From Volvariella volvacea V23 (taxonomy: Eukaryota; Basidiomycota; Agaricomycetes; Agaricales; Pluteaceae): DNA of 64,000 nucleotides. The stretch spans positions 62,001-126,000 of the forward strand of contig KB722736.1 in NCBI GenBank assembly GCA_000349905.1, in the 5' to 3' direction. The notes beneath the pieces are model-generated. The model was not told the DNA's origin. It worked only from the letters and a program-made list of their open reading frames with translations, and ran no database searches. Both the position numbers and the translations under genes were made by a program. Of the stretch, positions 20,335 to 31,437 are shown piece by piece (positions within the stretch are counted from its first letter, which is position 1; each line of letters begins with the position of its first letter).

Positions 20335-22032
20335 TCAAAAATCTTCGCATGCGAACAGGAAGTCATCCAAAACGTGATGGTCCTTCTCCTCTATCCATCC
20401 CTCCTCCAAGTACGGAGGATCTGTTTCCCAGCTTACCTCACCGTACTCGCCCACCCTAACTTTAATGACCTTCCAATTGCACCCTTTCATATGCACTTGC
20501 CTGCCAATGTCCCTGATAAAAGGACGAAGATTGGTCACTAAATTCGGACCCACAAATGACCAATCAACCGTCAGTTCTTTCAGTTGGGGAATTTCTGTGG
20601 CATAATCGACCATGCTTCTGAGATTGCTTGCATTGAGCTCTAGGGTTGATGGGGTAATAACGGAGAGGAACCCGAGATTTGAAAACTGCGATGGGACAGG
20701 CCAGGACGTGAGATCTATCGCCACGTTCTCCCAAAGAGGGTCGTTATCATTCCAGAGTGTATCGGAAGTGATGGATAAGGAGGTGAGTGAAGGTGCGTGT
20801 CGTGTAAGTGCCTCTATGAAAGACGCACGGGAGGGAAACCCAGAAGCAGGAGGGATCCCAATATGAAACTCTGCCTTCACGAGCCCTTCATATTGGGAGA
20901 GGTATTTCATCAGCGTATCGGAGATGCCGAAGTGAAGGGATAGTTCCTGTAAGCGAGCACCGGATTCCATGATTACGCGCCAAAGACCATCCAGGTCTAT
21001 ACGATTTTCACGCCAGCCTGTGGCATTGATAGAAATACTTCTCAAATTCCTCAGCTTGTATCCACTTGGATTCGTATAAGCGGGGAAATAGGTGTGGGAA
21101 GGGGCGAGTAGAGGGGTTCGAACACCTCTAATGCAAATGTCCTCAATTGCAAGTTCATTGGGTCCAACGGGGAATAAGTCCGTCAAACTACACGATAGAT
21201 ACGCACTATTGGAATTAAGGGATATAGTGCGAAGTCCTGGATTTCTGAGGATGAGATCGCCGAGTACGGAGAGACACTGGGGTTCCTCCTGGTTTCTTCG
21301 AGAGCTGTGGTAATATTCATCAAACACTCGAAGCTCCAAGCATCGTAGGTTGTGAAACGATGAAAGAGATAGGTGTATAGGTCGTACTAATTGGAAACCC
21401 AGTGGAAGCGACCAATACAGATGTGAGAGATGGCCTTTGGTAGCCTGATGAACGGTGTGTAAGAGTCGATCGCTAAGGTATCGGTAGGCGGCATGTTGCA
21501 AGCTCCTTGCACCTTCCTCATCCCAGACAACTCGGAGGGAGTGCATCGATGAGTATCTCTGCAGCTCGTCCCAGAACAAGCCTAGCTGATCTAGAACACC
21601 CTGGGGATCGTTGTTTGGGGCACTATGCCATGTGAAACACAAAGAAACGACGACAGATGTGATGTATGGAATGAAGATCTCTGGAGCTGGCTGCCTAGCC
21701 TGACGATGGCCATACCCAGAAATTCGCCAAGGTGAGGGATCAGTTCCCGGTTCAATATACCATGAGAATTGACTACCGTTTACTATAAATCGAATGGGAA
21801 AGGCGCTCAATCGACGACTTGCGAGGCGCAGAGCGAGCATTTGCTTCTTTCTCTCAGGACCTGGGACCTGGTTCAGGAAGTATTGAAGGTATTCCACGAT
21901 GCGATCGAGGATTTCGTTAGGGCATTTCTCGATGGGAGAAAGCTGACGCTGTTCCCTTGGCTGCTCCGCGCTATTCATCGTGGTGGTGGGTGGTGGGTAG
22001 GAAGCAACCTTTTGTTTAAATGCCGGCTTCAA
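20335..22032 (-). CDS. F-box/leucine-rich-repeat-like protein
   Basis: Single-exon 565-residue protein and the only undamaged member of its family here. At about residues 31-55 is LSPIEKCPNEILDRIVEYLQ, a degenerate F-box expected to bind Skp1. A region rich in regularly spaced leucines follows (L-R-L-A-S-R-R-L, F-H-N-L-R-C-L-E-L, L-G-D-L-I-L-R-N-P-G-L). The likely role is substrate adaptor of an SCF ubiquitin ligase; the substrate is unknown. Met at 21978 (MNSAEQPREQ) is an alternative start that would drop an 18-residue basic leader. It is transcribed away from AIG2 copy 6, whose ATG is only 71 bp from the longer start. Three broken relatives lie at 7.9, 15.4 and 16.9 kb. Confidence 0.82.
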   Translation of the reverse strand: MKPAFKQKVASYPPPTTTMNSAEQPREQRQLSPIEKCPNEILDRIVEYLQYFLNQVPGPERKKQMLALRLASRRLSAFPIRFIVNGSQFSWYIEPGTDPSPWRISGYGHRQARQPAPEIFIPYITSVVVSLCFTWHSAPNNDPQGVLDQLGLFWDELQRYSSMHSLRVVWDEEGARSLQHAAYRYLSDRLLHTVHQATKGHLSHLYWSLPLGFQLVRPIHLSLSSFHNLRCLELRVFDEYYHSSRRNQEEPQCLSVLGDLILRNPGLRTISLNSNSAYLSCSLTDLFPVGPNELAIEDICIRGVRTPLLAPSHTYFPAYTNPSGYKLRNLRSISINATGWRENRIDLDGLWRVIMESGARLQELSLHFGISDTLMKYLSQYEGLVKAEFHIGIPPASGFPSRASFIEALTRHAPSLTSLSITSDTLWNDNDPLWENVAIDLTSWPVPSQFSNLGFLSVITPSTLELNASNLRSMVDYATEIPQLKELTVDWSFVGPNLVTNLRPFIRDIGRQVHMKGCNWKVIKVRVGEYGEVSWETDPPYLEEGWIEEKDHHVLDDFLFACEDF

Positions 22033-22103
22033 GCGGCTAACGATCGGTTAGCGGCCCGCAATGCCGCAATGCAAACCACCATTTTTCCTCTTATTCTCCT
22101 ATC
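21979..22103. promoter_or_regulatory. Compact shared promoter of F-box gene and AIG2 copy 6
   Basis: The two divergent genes are separated by 71 bp (longer F-box start) or 125 bp (shorter start). Both transcripts must start within or very near this interval, so they probably share control elements. No clear TATA box is seen, apart from a TTTGTTTAAATG stretch at about 22011-22022 just inside the F-box leader. Confidence 0.5.
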
Positions 22104-22604
22104 ATGCCGGATCAGTTTGAACCAGAGCCATACAGACCTGGTGAGTCTCTAATGGCGTATCGCATGTATATTCACGGCCTTGTCCAACGGGGCATTATTC
22201 CCCCTCCTGAACGTGAAATCAAGAAGCGATATTTCTTTTTATACGGAGCACTAGCTCTTCCCCATGTCCTCAAGAGAGTATTTGGGCTTGAAGAGGAGCC
22301 CCAATATCGGAGCTCTACAGTTCGTGCCTTCAAGATCAAGATGTGGGGACCGCTTCCAGCTCTAGTGCCTTCGGAAACCAGGCCGTTTGTGACTCTGGAA
22401 GGCAAGGCTTGGTTTGGCGATGAGAATGACTTGGAACGGCTACGGGCATATTATGGGGAGAAATACCAGTCCCGAAATGTCTCTGTCCTGCTGGAAGGGG
22501 ATAGCTTTCCCGTGGTCGCTTGGGCCTTTGCCTGGAATGGCGATCCGGGTGAGCTCCAAGACGGCGTGTTTGACCCCTCGCAGTTTGATAGTAGGGGTGA
22601 ATAG
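22104..22604 (+). CDS. AIG2-like (gamma-glutamylcyclotransferase-fold) protein, copy 6
   Basis: Intronless, 166 residues, closest to copy 4 (shared V-P-S-E-T-R-P-F-V, GKAWFGDENDLERL, V-V-A-W-A-F-A-W-N-G-D). Two active-site changes stand out. The substrate-loop motif is YGAL instead of YGTL, and the catalytic Glu position is Tyr (YYGEK) where copy 4 has YEGDK. The frame is otherwise clean and the C-terminus FDPSQF is intact. It is likely expressed, given its compact divergent promoter, but is a poor candidate for cyclotransferase activity. Confidence 0.9.
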   Translation: MPDQFEPEPYRPGESLMAYRMYIHGLVQRGIIPPPEREIKKRYFFLYGALALPHVLKRVFGLEEEPQYRSSTVRAFKIKMWGPLPALVPSETRPFVTLEGKAWFGDENDLERLRAYYGEKYQSRNVSVLLEGDSFPVVAWAFAWNGDPGELQDGVFDPSQFDSRGE

Positions 22605-23082
22605 CATATATTATAGTACGTCAGGGACTTGCTTTGTCTCTCTCCTCTCGTTAGATCAAGTACTTTGCGCACAGGTGCTCTCAGCCTGTGGCAGACTGCC
22701 ATCGGCACTCTACCCAGTCCTACCGACTCCACCCACCCTTCGTTCAGCTTCCCTCATCCTCACCAATCTCTCTTCACTGCACCCAACATGCGCATCATAT
22801 GGTAACTCACCTACAGTTGTCTTGGCACTATCCTAGTATGTATCTACGTCGCCAGTCACCCCGAGTATGCTTAAGCGAAATGTATCCTATGCAGAAAAGA
22901 CAGGGCATAAAGTTAAGGTGACGCTGTATACTCTGTTAGCACCTGAAGCCGTTACCTTTTGGGCTCTGGGGCTGCATCTGGGATGACTTCGAAGTCTCTG
23001 AGGGATTGGGCAGGTTGAATGGTCAGGCTATGCTCTGCATATCAACGCCGTGCGCCTCTTCCCGTTTTTGGTAACGTGCGGT
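22605..23082. other. Upstream region of array copy 1
   Basis: No gene recognised. The end of this region carries the conserved array promoter motif. Confidence 0.4.
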
Positions 23083-23097
23083 CTATCTGATAGACGC
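23083..23097 (+). promoter_or_regulatory. Array promoter motif, copy 1
   Basis: CTATCTGATAGACGC lies 56 bp before the ATG. Near matches sit at a similar distance before most array copies (consensus roughly ATCTGATAGRCG). Confidence 0.6.
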
Positions 23098-23153
23098 CCG
23101 CAGTGAGCCTATTTAAACACCACTCCCTCTAATCGACATCTCCTAGAACAAAG

Positions 23154-24739
23154 ATGTTCCTAGGAGCGCTGCTCGTGTTCCTCCTCTCACGCACGCTTGC
23201 GCATCCAATCCCCGAGCCCCTACCTCCCNNNNNNNNNNNNNNNNNNNNNNNNNNNNNNNNNNNNNNNNNNNNNNNNNNNNNNNNNNNNNNNNNNNNNNNN
23301 NNNNNNNNNNNNNNNNNNNNNNNNNNNNGCCAATCCAGTCCCTCCCTCATCTCCCGTGCTCACCGCATTCGTCGCCGTGTCAGACTGCATTCGCGATCCG
23401 TCCAGGATTCGATCGACGTCCGAGCTGGTTTGGAACTGCCTCGGGACGGTCTTTGTCTGCACCTACGTCGCCATCCATCACAACATGCCCGACAGGAACG
23501 CGTCAAAGAGGCAGAGGATGTGGGAGAAGCTGTCCATGAGCATATACACGCTGCTCGTGCCGGAGGCTATCATCATGCACGCTATGAGTCAGCGGTTCGT
23601 CGCATCGAGGATTGTAGAGAGGTTTCGACGTATGTGGTGTTTCGTTGAGCTAGCAAGGTTTCACGGACCGAGACGCTATAGGTCATGGTTGGACGATGAC
23701 CCATGCCTACTTTGTCATCATGGGCGGATTGATGCGGGAGGATGGGAACGAGTTCAAGGTGGTGACGATAGACGAGCACGGGAACCCCCAGCTCGGTGGA
23801 CAGACGATAAAAGAGGGAATAATATTCCCGACGATCTCAGAGGAGGAGATACAGGACAAGGCCAAAGGGGATCTCCTCAGCAAACTCGTCGTCGTCATGC
23901 AGACTTCGTGGTTTGTGGTCCAGTGCATCGCTCGTCATGCTCAGGGTCTTGTCGTCACAGAGCTCGAGTTGGTCACTTTGGCGTTTGCGACGCTGAATAT
24001 TATCACGTATTTTGTCTGGTGGAACAAGCCGTTGAATGCGGAGTATCCGATCTACTTCAAGAAGGACGGGAGTCGGACGAGTGGGCCGATAAAGATTCCA
24101 AAGAACAACCTTGGAGTATCTGACAGGTACATGGGGTTGTGGATTGGCTGGACGGGGAGGCAGAAAGAGCAGAAGGATAGTATTTGGATGAGAATAAAGA
24201 AGGATATGAGTCGGAAGTCATTTTTGGGGTTGCTTTGGAAGTGGCTGCTCAAGAAGCCGTTCAACGCCATTTTTTTCCCCTTGGGTGAGATGGCAGGAAT
24301 GGAAGAGGTCAGTAATTCCACATCTGTTGGTTCAAAATACACCGGACCAATACCCGAAGGAGAAGGTTTGAGAAACTTCTTTCTTCCTATACTAATTGGA
24401 GTCCTCTTTGGCGGCATTCATGTCTTCGGATGGAACTTTGAATTTTCTACTAATTTTGAACGCGACATATGGAGAGCTTCTTCGATTATTGTTACCGTTG
24501 AGCCGATACTAATCACTTGCGGGATAGCTATTGCTGTATCTTTAGAAAATGATGACGATGCAAGTGTCGTCCTACAGTATGTCAAAATAGCCATGGTCTC
24601 CGTCTTGTTGATTATAGGAATTGTCGCATACACTTTCGCTCGCATTGCTCTTCTGGTTTTACCTCTTTTCGCCCTTCGCAACCTTCCCTCTTCTGCGTTT
24701 CAAAACGTCAAATGGGCTGACTATATCCCCCATATTTAG
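23154..24739 (+). CDS. Array membrane protein, copy 1 (contains assembly gap)
   Basis: Exon 1 is 23154-23629, the intron 23630-23681 and exon 2 23682-24739. The signal-like start MFLGALLVFLLSRTLAHP is followed by a proline-rich linker interrupted by 100 N. Sequence resumes with NPVPPSSPVLTAFVAVSDC. The gap length does not keep frame, so its size is nominal. After the intron the frame runs to the usual WADYIPHI end. With copy 2 it shares I-H-H-N-M-P and KGDLLSK, where later copies have I-H-P-N-M-P and KGDFL, so copies 1 and 2 form a subgroup. The two sides of the gap could belong to different paralogues. Confidence 0.8.
23229..23328. other. Assembly gap, 100 N
   Basis: Exactly 100 N inside exon 1 of array copy 1, at the variable proline-rich linker. 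The true length is unknown, and whole array copies could be missing. Confidence 0.98.
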
Positions 24740-26028
24740 TTTGTGTCTTTTCCGTCGTTTCGATGGCTTTCCTTCCCGTTATATGTACACACATAGGCTA
24801 TCTTCCTCTCAGGTTTTCGTGTAACCGCATTGTCCATCCCCTAACTGAACACATACAATACGATATACATTCGAATCGTAGCATGAGCGATAGTGCATAG
24901 AGAAAGAACACAGAGGTCGCCTAGAAGCATCGTAATCATTGGTGATGATGACTCGTCGTTACTGTTGAGGTTATGACTTGCGATCGCGCAATCGGGCGTA
25001 GATTGCGCCGACCAGCACACAAACTGTCAGAGTGATGCTCACATGCTCACTCTCGAATCGCCTGCAGGACACCACCACGGAAGTTCGGCCACGATGAGTG
25101 AAAGGGCATGACTACGGCGGCATTGAATTCAAGATCTGAGGCAGCTTCCAAACAAACCCTGAAGGGGCTAGGGGAGCGTGGTGCCGAGTTGCCAACCTGA
25201 GCCTCAAGGCCACAAGCCAGGGACCCGATCGTGCAATTTCACATGAAAACGAGCGCCATACGGTCGCACGCCTTTATCATTTTCGCAAACGTTGACGTTG
25301 TTAACATCTGGGGATATGCAGACCGCAGCAGTTGCAAGGTAAACGCCCAAGTGGGAGAATTGTGTTTAGATCTAGACTTGAAAGTACGGTGTTGGGGTGC
25401 TGTGGCGTAGTGCTTCTGCACCAGGAGTCTGGTGACATGGAGGGGTGCAGGAGCTGTGCCAGCACGACGCAGCAGCCAAGGGATGTGAGCTTGGATGTGT
25501 TGTGCGATCGTCATGTGTTTGACACGCCGAGCCGTGGACGTTTTCGCCACAACACTGCGCTTCCGATATTGGCCACCCCGGCGCCGTGCTCTCGTCCTCG
25601 CCAGACGCAATACGACCCAATCTGCGCCTTCAAAGACGCATAGCAAGCGAGTGAAAGCGAGACAGACGACAAGCCCGCGTAAAAATGCTCAGACTGAGCA
25701 GAGCGGCGGGAAGCCCGATGGGCAGAAGCTCGTCAGTTAAATTTACACAATAATTTTATTACGTGCATTTTATCCCTGAATTATTGTGAATTTCGAGTGT
25801 TCTCTTCTCTCTTTCCTTCGACCACCACCATCCCAGTCCATCCCTCCTCCCTCCTCCCCGTTCTCCCCCGTTCCCATCACCCAATTTCATATTCCCCGCA
25901 ACGCCTTTCCCTTTCTGTCGTACCTCCTGCTTCTCCTATCTATTTCGCTAAAGCTGCTACCAGTTCATGTTCTGTCTATAGCCCTTCTCTCTTCCGTCTG
26001 ATCCCATCCGAGAACTCACACCACAACC
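24740..26028. other. Intergenic between array copy 1 and psd
   Basis: No gene recognised. The last 250 bases are strongly pyrimidine-rich (CT runs from about 25800), typical of a fungal promoter and leader for the gene that follows. Confidence 0.5.
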
Positions 26029-28158
26029 ATGCTCTTCTCTAGAAAAACCATACTCACCAAGGGCAAAAAACCACTCTACGCAGCATCAAGAGTCATCAAC
26101 GCCTCCTCCGCGTCTGCATCATCCGCAATAGCCAAATGCTGGGTCCATGGGACCAATAGAACTTCCGCTTTGATCAAGACGGTTCGAGGTGTTGGGCTCA
26201 GAAGAGCTTATTCCACTACGGCAAAGGGTGCACAGGCTGCTACAGGTGAAGGAGCGAGCAATGGGTCGATTCCTGCTAGTGCGTTGGTGAAGGGACTGCC
26301 GTTTTACAGTAAGTCAACTCCTGCCGTCTACCGTGACTTGCCTATTTCGCGCGGCGTACGTGGCGTGACTCTCCATACTCATACCCTCTCCTTTCCTTTC
26401 TTCGTGCAGAGAGAGTACTGAACGCGTGGACCGATACACCCATCAAGTGGTACCCGCTCCCATTAGCAGTCGGCGCCCTGCTTTTGGTCGTCATCCAATT
26501 CCGGAAAAAGTCGAGGCGGGCCAGCAAGGAGGTTCAAGTCGACGAGGATGGAAATGAAATCATCAAACTCAAAGGTCCATGGCAGGTACGTCACATTCAT
26601 ACCCACATCTCGATCGGGGCGCTCAATGGCCGTGGTTGTAACTTACTTTATGGTTCATAGGTTCACGTTCTGGGTGCTCTTCCGCTGCGCAATATGTCGC
26701 GATTATGGGGTTATGTCAATTCGCTCGAACTCCCTGTGTGGTTCAGGCCAATCGGTCTTCGCATATACGCCTACGCTTTTGGATGTAATCTCGACGAAAT
26801 CGAACACTCGGACTTGACGAAATACGTTAGCTTGGGGGATTTCTTCTACCGGAGGCTAAAAGACGGCGTTCGACCTGTCGCCGACACCGTTCTCGTGAGT
26901 AATCGTCTATTTTGTCTGTTCAAACGCATAGATCGGCTTTTTCTATAGGTCAGCCCAGCAGACGGCAAAGTCCTACACTTTGGCACCATAACAGACCTAC
27001 GAGTGGAACAAGTCAAGGGCATAACCTACTCCCTCGACGCCCTCCTCGGCGTCGAACGGCCCAACTCGCCCCAACCGAGCATCGTCAAGCCCGTCAATCA
27101 CCCAGATATGCCAGTCCTCGACCACCACGAATTCGCAAACGTCAACGGCATCGAATACAGCCTCGAACAGCTTCTCGGCACGTCCTCCGGAACCTCCACA
27201 CCCACCAACGGCGTCCCTAACGGCGCTGCCCTCCCCAACGTCAACGGCGGAGCCGAAACTCAAGCCTCGACCAGCTCAGGCCCAGGCTCAGGCTCGGCCT
27301 CGGGCGGGGAAGACCAAGACTTCGAGCCGCACGGCCACTCGGGCAAGAAGTACGGCAAGCGGATCGACGCCTCGGTCGTCGAGCCCACCCGTCCCCTCTC
27401 CGAAACGCTCGAGCACGACGTCTCGGTCGCACGTTCAATGGGCGTCCCAAATCCATCCAAAGACCTCGAATCGCACCGTCGCTCGTCGAGCGCGGCCAAC
27501 ATCCGCCCGGGCAACTCGCTCTTCTTCACGGTCATCTACCTCGCGCCGGGGGACTACCATCGGTTCCACAGCCCGACGGCGTGGGTGGTCGAGAAGAGGA
27601 GGCATTTTGCGGGGGAGCTGTTTAGCGTGAGCCCGTGGATGGCGAGGAGGCTGGAGAATCTGTTTGTGCTGAATGAGAGGGTGGCGCTGCTCGGGAGGTG
27701 GAAGCATGGGTTTTTCAGCATGGTGCCGGTCGGGGCGACGAACGTGGGGAGTATCAAGGTTAATTTCGATCAGGTGGGTTGTGGTTCCGGGGTTTTTCCT
27801 TGGCTTGTTTCTGGGCTGTTCTCACCCGTTTCGCTTGACCTTTGGCTGTGACTCACTCGCGCTCTCCCGACAGGCCCTCCGAACGAACCTCCGCGGCAAA
27901 CCACCCCCGCCGGGGACGTACACCGAAGCGGTCTACACCCTTGCCTCGCCCATCCTGAACGGGCAGCCGCTCACGCCCGCGCAGGAGATGGGCGGGTTCT
28001 GTTTGGGGAGCACGATCGTGCTCGTGTTTGAGGCGCCGAGCGATTTTGAGTTTTGCGTCGAGAGGGGGGAGAAGGTCAAGGTTGGGCAGGCGTTGGGGGA
28101 TGTGAAGGGGAGGTGTACGGGTGAAAGGAAAGAAGAGGGGAAGGTGAAGAAGGAGTGA
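26029..28158 (+). CDS. psd1: Phosphatidylserine decarboxylase, mitochondrial type
   Basis: Decarboxylates phosphatidylserine to phosphatidylethanolamine at the inner mitochondrial membrane. Exons are 26029-26308, 26410-26585, 26661-26894, 26949-27773 and 27874-28158, together 1800 nt and 599 residues. The N-terminus is basic and Ser/Ala-rich (presequence). A single membrane segment, [15 protein letters not shown], lies near residue 115. Next come [22 protein letters not shown] (Asp235), YHRFHSP (His437) and LGST (549-552), where self-cleavage makes Ser551 the pyruvoyl cofactor. These give the Asp-His-Ser set known for the family. Between about residues 265 and 400 is a Gly/Ser/Thr-rich low-complexity insertion that lengthens the protein. 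Splice sites are all GT..AG and phases are consistent. The gene sits between array copies 1 and 2. Confidence 0.95.
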
Positions 28159-29257
28159 AGTGAGTGAGTGCTGGGTAGGTGGGTTCAGAGCAGGAGCGCA
28201 TATACTATGCGGTCTCCGTTGTTGGATGATGGCTGGCAGGCTTAGAGCGCCATGCTCTTGGTCGGGATTTTGACTATGGGCTTTTCATTGTGTGGCTTCA
28301 CCCATATGCCCTTCATCGCGGTCCTCTGGGGATGTGGGCATACAGTGTTTACACTGATGAAATGTATCCCGACGTGATGCGCCTCCTTTCTATGATCATT
28401 TTCATTATCCACACTTTCTATTGTTCCTTCCTTGATCTTGGTCGACGATCAGATCCAAGAACCAAATGCTCATGACCCCACATTCCGTTCAATCCCAGTG
28501 TTATGCCTTCTGCTTCCAACCGTTTTCACGACTTTATGACGACCCGTTTTGCATGCCAATTTGTCGATTCTTTAATCATCTCGTGCTCTCCCTCCTCTCT
28601 CCCTCCTCTTTCAACGCAGCAGCAAAATCTTAACGTTGGCTCTATCTCCTCTCTCTTCCACCTTGACATCCTCATAAGCCTCACTCCTCGATCTCAAATC
28701 ATTCTTTTTTTTTTTTTTTACATTATCATCAACGTCATTCGCATATTCACTTTTGTTCTTTTTTCTTTCCCGTGCAATTTGTCAATTAGCTCAACCTAAT
28801 TCAAGCACTTCAAGTACATCTCTTATTCCTCTCTATGGTCCCTTCCCTCCCCCCGCACGTAACCCACATCGTTGCTACCCCCACCCTCACCCCACATCCG
28901 TCACCCGTCGTCCATTTTTCTATTTGCTTGCTTGCTATTCTGGCTTGGGGCTCGCTTTGATGGATAGCCATCGTCTGGTGACCCTAGTTTTTTTTTGCGT
29001 TTTGCGTTTTGCATTGCGAGGGTTCATCCCCTCTCTTCTTTGATTTCTTCGTTTTGCCTTTTGTTTTTCTTGGTTATTTGATACGATAGATTGGATAATG
29101 AAACAGATTTGAAAGATTCTTGTTGGGCGATTTGTTGATACATCTGCATGCTCATGTTAAGCCAGGCTTTGTGAACTTTGTGTGTCGATGTGGTTGTGAT
29201 TCTGCAAACGGTGATACCGTATCCTATGGTCATGTGTTGCAATTGGACGCTACGCGT
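28159..29257. other. Intergenic downstream of psd1
   Basis: A T-rich stretch (28707-28720) and further pyrimidine tracts; no gene recognised. Confidence 0.45.
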
Positions 29258-29272
29258 CTATCAGATGGACGC
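29258..29272 (+). promoter_or_regulatory. Array promoter motif, copy 2 (variant)
   Basis: CTATCAGATGGACGC lies about 95 bp before the ATG. It is one of the more diverged matches and sits further upstream than in other copies. Confidence 0.4.
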
Positions 29273-29367
29273 AGATAGCCAGGCACATGTCAGCTGTGGT
29301 GTCCTGAAGCGTTGAAAGCCTACAACGCCCCCCTTGGGCTCTTGGTCCAGCTTTAACCGATCCCAGC

Positions 29368-30860
29368 ATGTTCCTCGGAGCGCTCTTCGTGTTCCTCCTC
29401 TCGCGCACCCTCGCTCATCCCGTCTCGGACTCTTCACCATCCGAGAATCTAGCCCCTCCTACGTCTCCTGTGTTAAACGCGTTCGTCGCCGTATCAGATT
29501 GCGTTCGCGATTCAGCCAAGATTCGATCGAAATGGGAGCTGATCTGGAACTGCCTCGGCACCATCTTTGTGTGCACTTACATCGCTATCCATCATAACAT
29601 GCCGGATCGGAATGCGACAAAGGGGAGGAGGATGTGGCAAAAGGTGAAGACGAGCTTGTATGCGCTGCTTGCGCCGGAGGTGATCATAGCTATGGCCATG
29701 CGCCAGCGGTTTGCCGCGTCGAGGATCGCAGAGCAGCATCGGGGTATGTGGTGTTTCGTTGGCTGATCTGTAAGGGGGAGGATAAAGCGGCGAGGCTAAT
29801 TGCGATCAATTTGGCGCGCGCGTTAGGTCATGGCTGGACGATGACGCACGGATTCTTTCTGGTCATGGGAGGCTTGATGCGGGAGGATGGGGGTGAGTTC
29901 AAGGTGGTGACGCTAGACAAGGACGGCAACCCAGAGCTTGGTGGAAACACGATAGAAGGAGGAATTATACTCCCGACTATCTCGACAGACGAAATAATGG
30001 ACAAGGCCAAAGGGGATCTCCTCAGCAAAGTCGTTGTCGTCATGCAGACCTCGTGGTTTGTGATCCAGTGCGTCGCGCGTCATGCTCAAGGCCTTCTCAT
30101 CACAGAGCTCGAGCTGGTCACGCTGGCATTTGCAACGCTGAATGTCATCACGTATTTCCTTTGGTTTAGCAAACCGCTCAACGCAGAGTATCCGATTTTC
30201 TTCAGGAAGGATGGTAGTCGGTCGAGTGGTCCGATGGTACTCGCGAGGGATAATCTCGGGGTGTCGGACAATTATTTGGGTACATGGCGTGGGTGGACCG
30301 GGGGGCGGGAGGAATCAGGCCATGGAATCGGGTGGTTATTCATGGCGCTTTGGAATTCTTTGGTTGCAAGACCGTTCCGTGCAATCTTCGAACCCTTGGA
30401 TGCGCTCGCAGGAACCCATGGGGTCAAAGGCCCAACACACGTTGGCCCGTACTATAGTGGACATCCATCCGATAATGCATTTGCGGGTATGACGTTCATG
30501 TTCGCATTGATTGGCGGTCTCTTTGGTGGAATACACCTCATCGGCTGGCATTTTCAATTCCAAACCGATATCGAACGAGATCTGTGGAGGATTTCGTCGG
30601 TCGTTATCACTGCCGAACCCGTTGTACTCCTCTCCATGGTGCTCGTTTTTGGCGTTGTTGGTGATCTACAGGACCCGGGGACTAACACTGTCACCAAAAT
30701 CGTCGGTTTCGTCGCTGTTACGTTGGGCCTCTTCCTTGGGTTCGTCCTGTATATCTTTGCTCGCATCGCCCTTCTAGTCTTGCCTCTTTTTGCTCTCCGA
30801 CATCTTCCGCTCTCTGCTTTCGAAACTGTTCAATGGGCGGACTTTATTCCTCACATTTAG
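29368..30860 (+). CDS. Array membrane protein, copy 2 (intact)
   Basis: Exon 1 is 29368-29743, the intron 29744-29826 (83 bp, longest of the set) and exon 2 29827-30860; 469 residues. The linker after the signal-like N-terminus is two residues longer than in other copies (exon 1 is 376 rather than 370 nt). The family core is complete: WNCLGTIFVCTY, DKAKGDLLSK, TELELVTLAFATLN and the C-terminus WADFIPHI. Features shared with copy 1 (I-H-H-N-M-P, KGDLL, WAD) and its position beyond psd1 suggest that the pair split early from the other copies. Function unknown. Confidence 0.92.
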
Positions 30861-31437
30861 TCCATTGTTCTTCCTTCCTTGTCACAACGCCGATCCCCCT
30901 CCCAGAACTTAGCTAGCTATACATGATTTTCTCTTTTCCCTTCATCTTCTCGTGAATCTCGGATTCCTCTTCTGTCGTGTTGTCGCCCTTGTCACCAACA
31001 TTTTCTCTGTACTTTAGATACTCATAACCTGGATCAATGAGCGACTTGATTCAACGTTAAAACATGTCCAGAGTGTGACTCCCAATTGCAGAGTAGCTGC
31101 GAGTTTCTGGAATTTCGATTAAAGACCGATCTGCGTTTCACACAACGAGATGTTCCCTCAGCCTAGGGGATCTGGCTGCTGTATGTTTTTGGTAGTTAAA
31201 CACTCTACTGTAGGAGGACACCCCTTCGGGTTTTATTATCGTACGATTCAATTGCTTTTCACTATTTTGTTTGGCATGACGAACATTCTCTACAACAGAA
31301 TGGCTAGCCTTCAAGGGTATTTTAGACACTAGTTTAACGACTGGCACATAACAAACTTGAGTAACTTCTTACACAGTCACTGTGGTGGAAAAAGCCAGAG
31401 AACAGAGGTATAGGCAGGCTTTGGCAAACTGTTGCTA
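30861..31437. other. Intergenic
   Basis: 3' region of array copy 2 and then nothing recognised. Confidence 0.4.
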
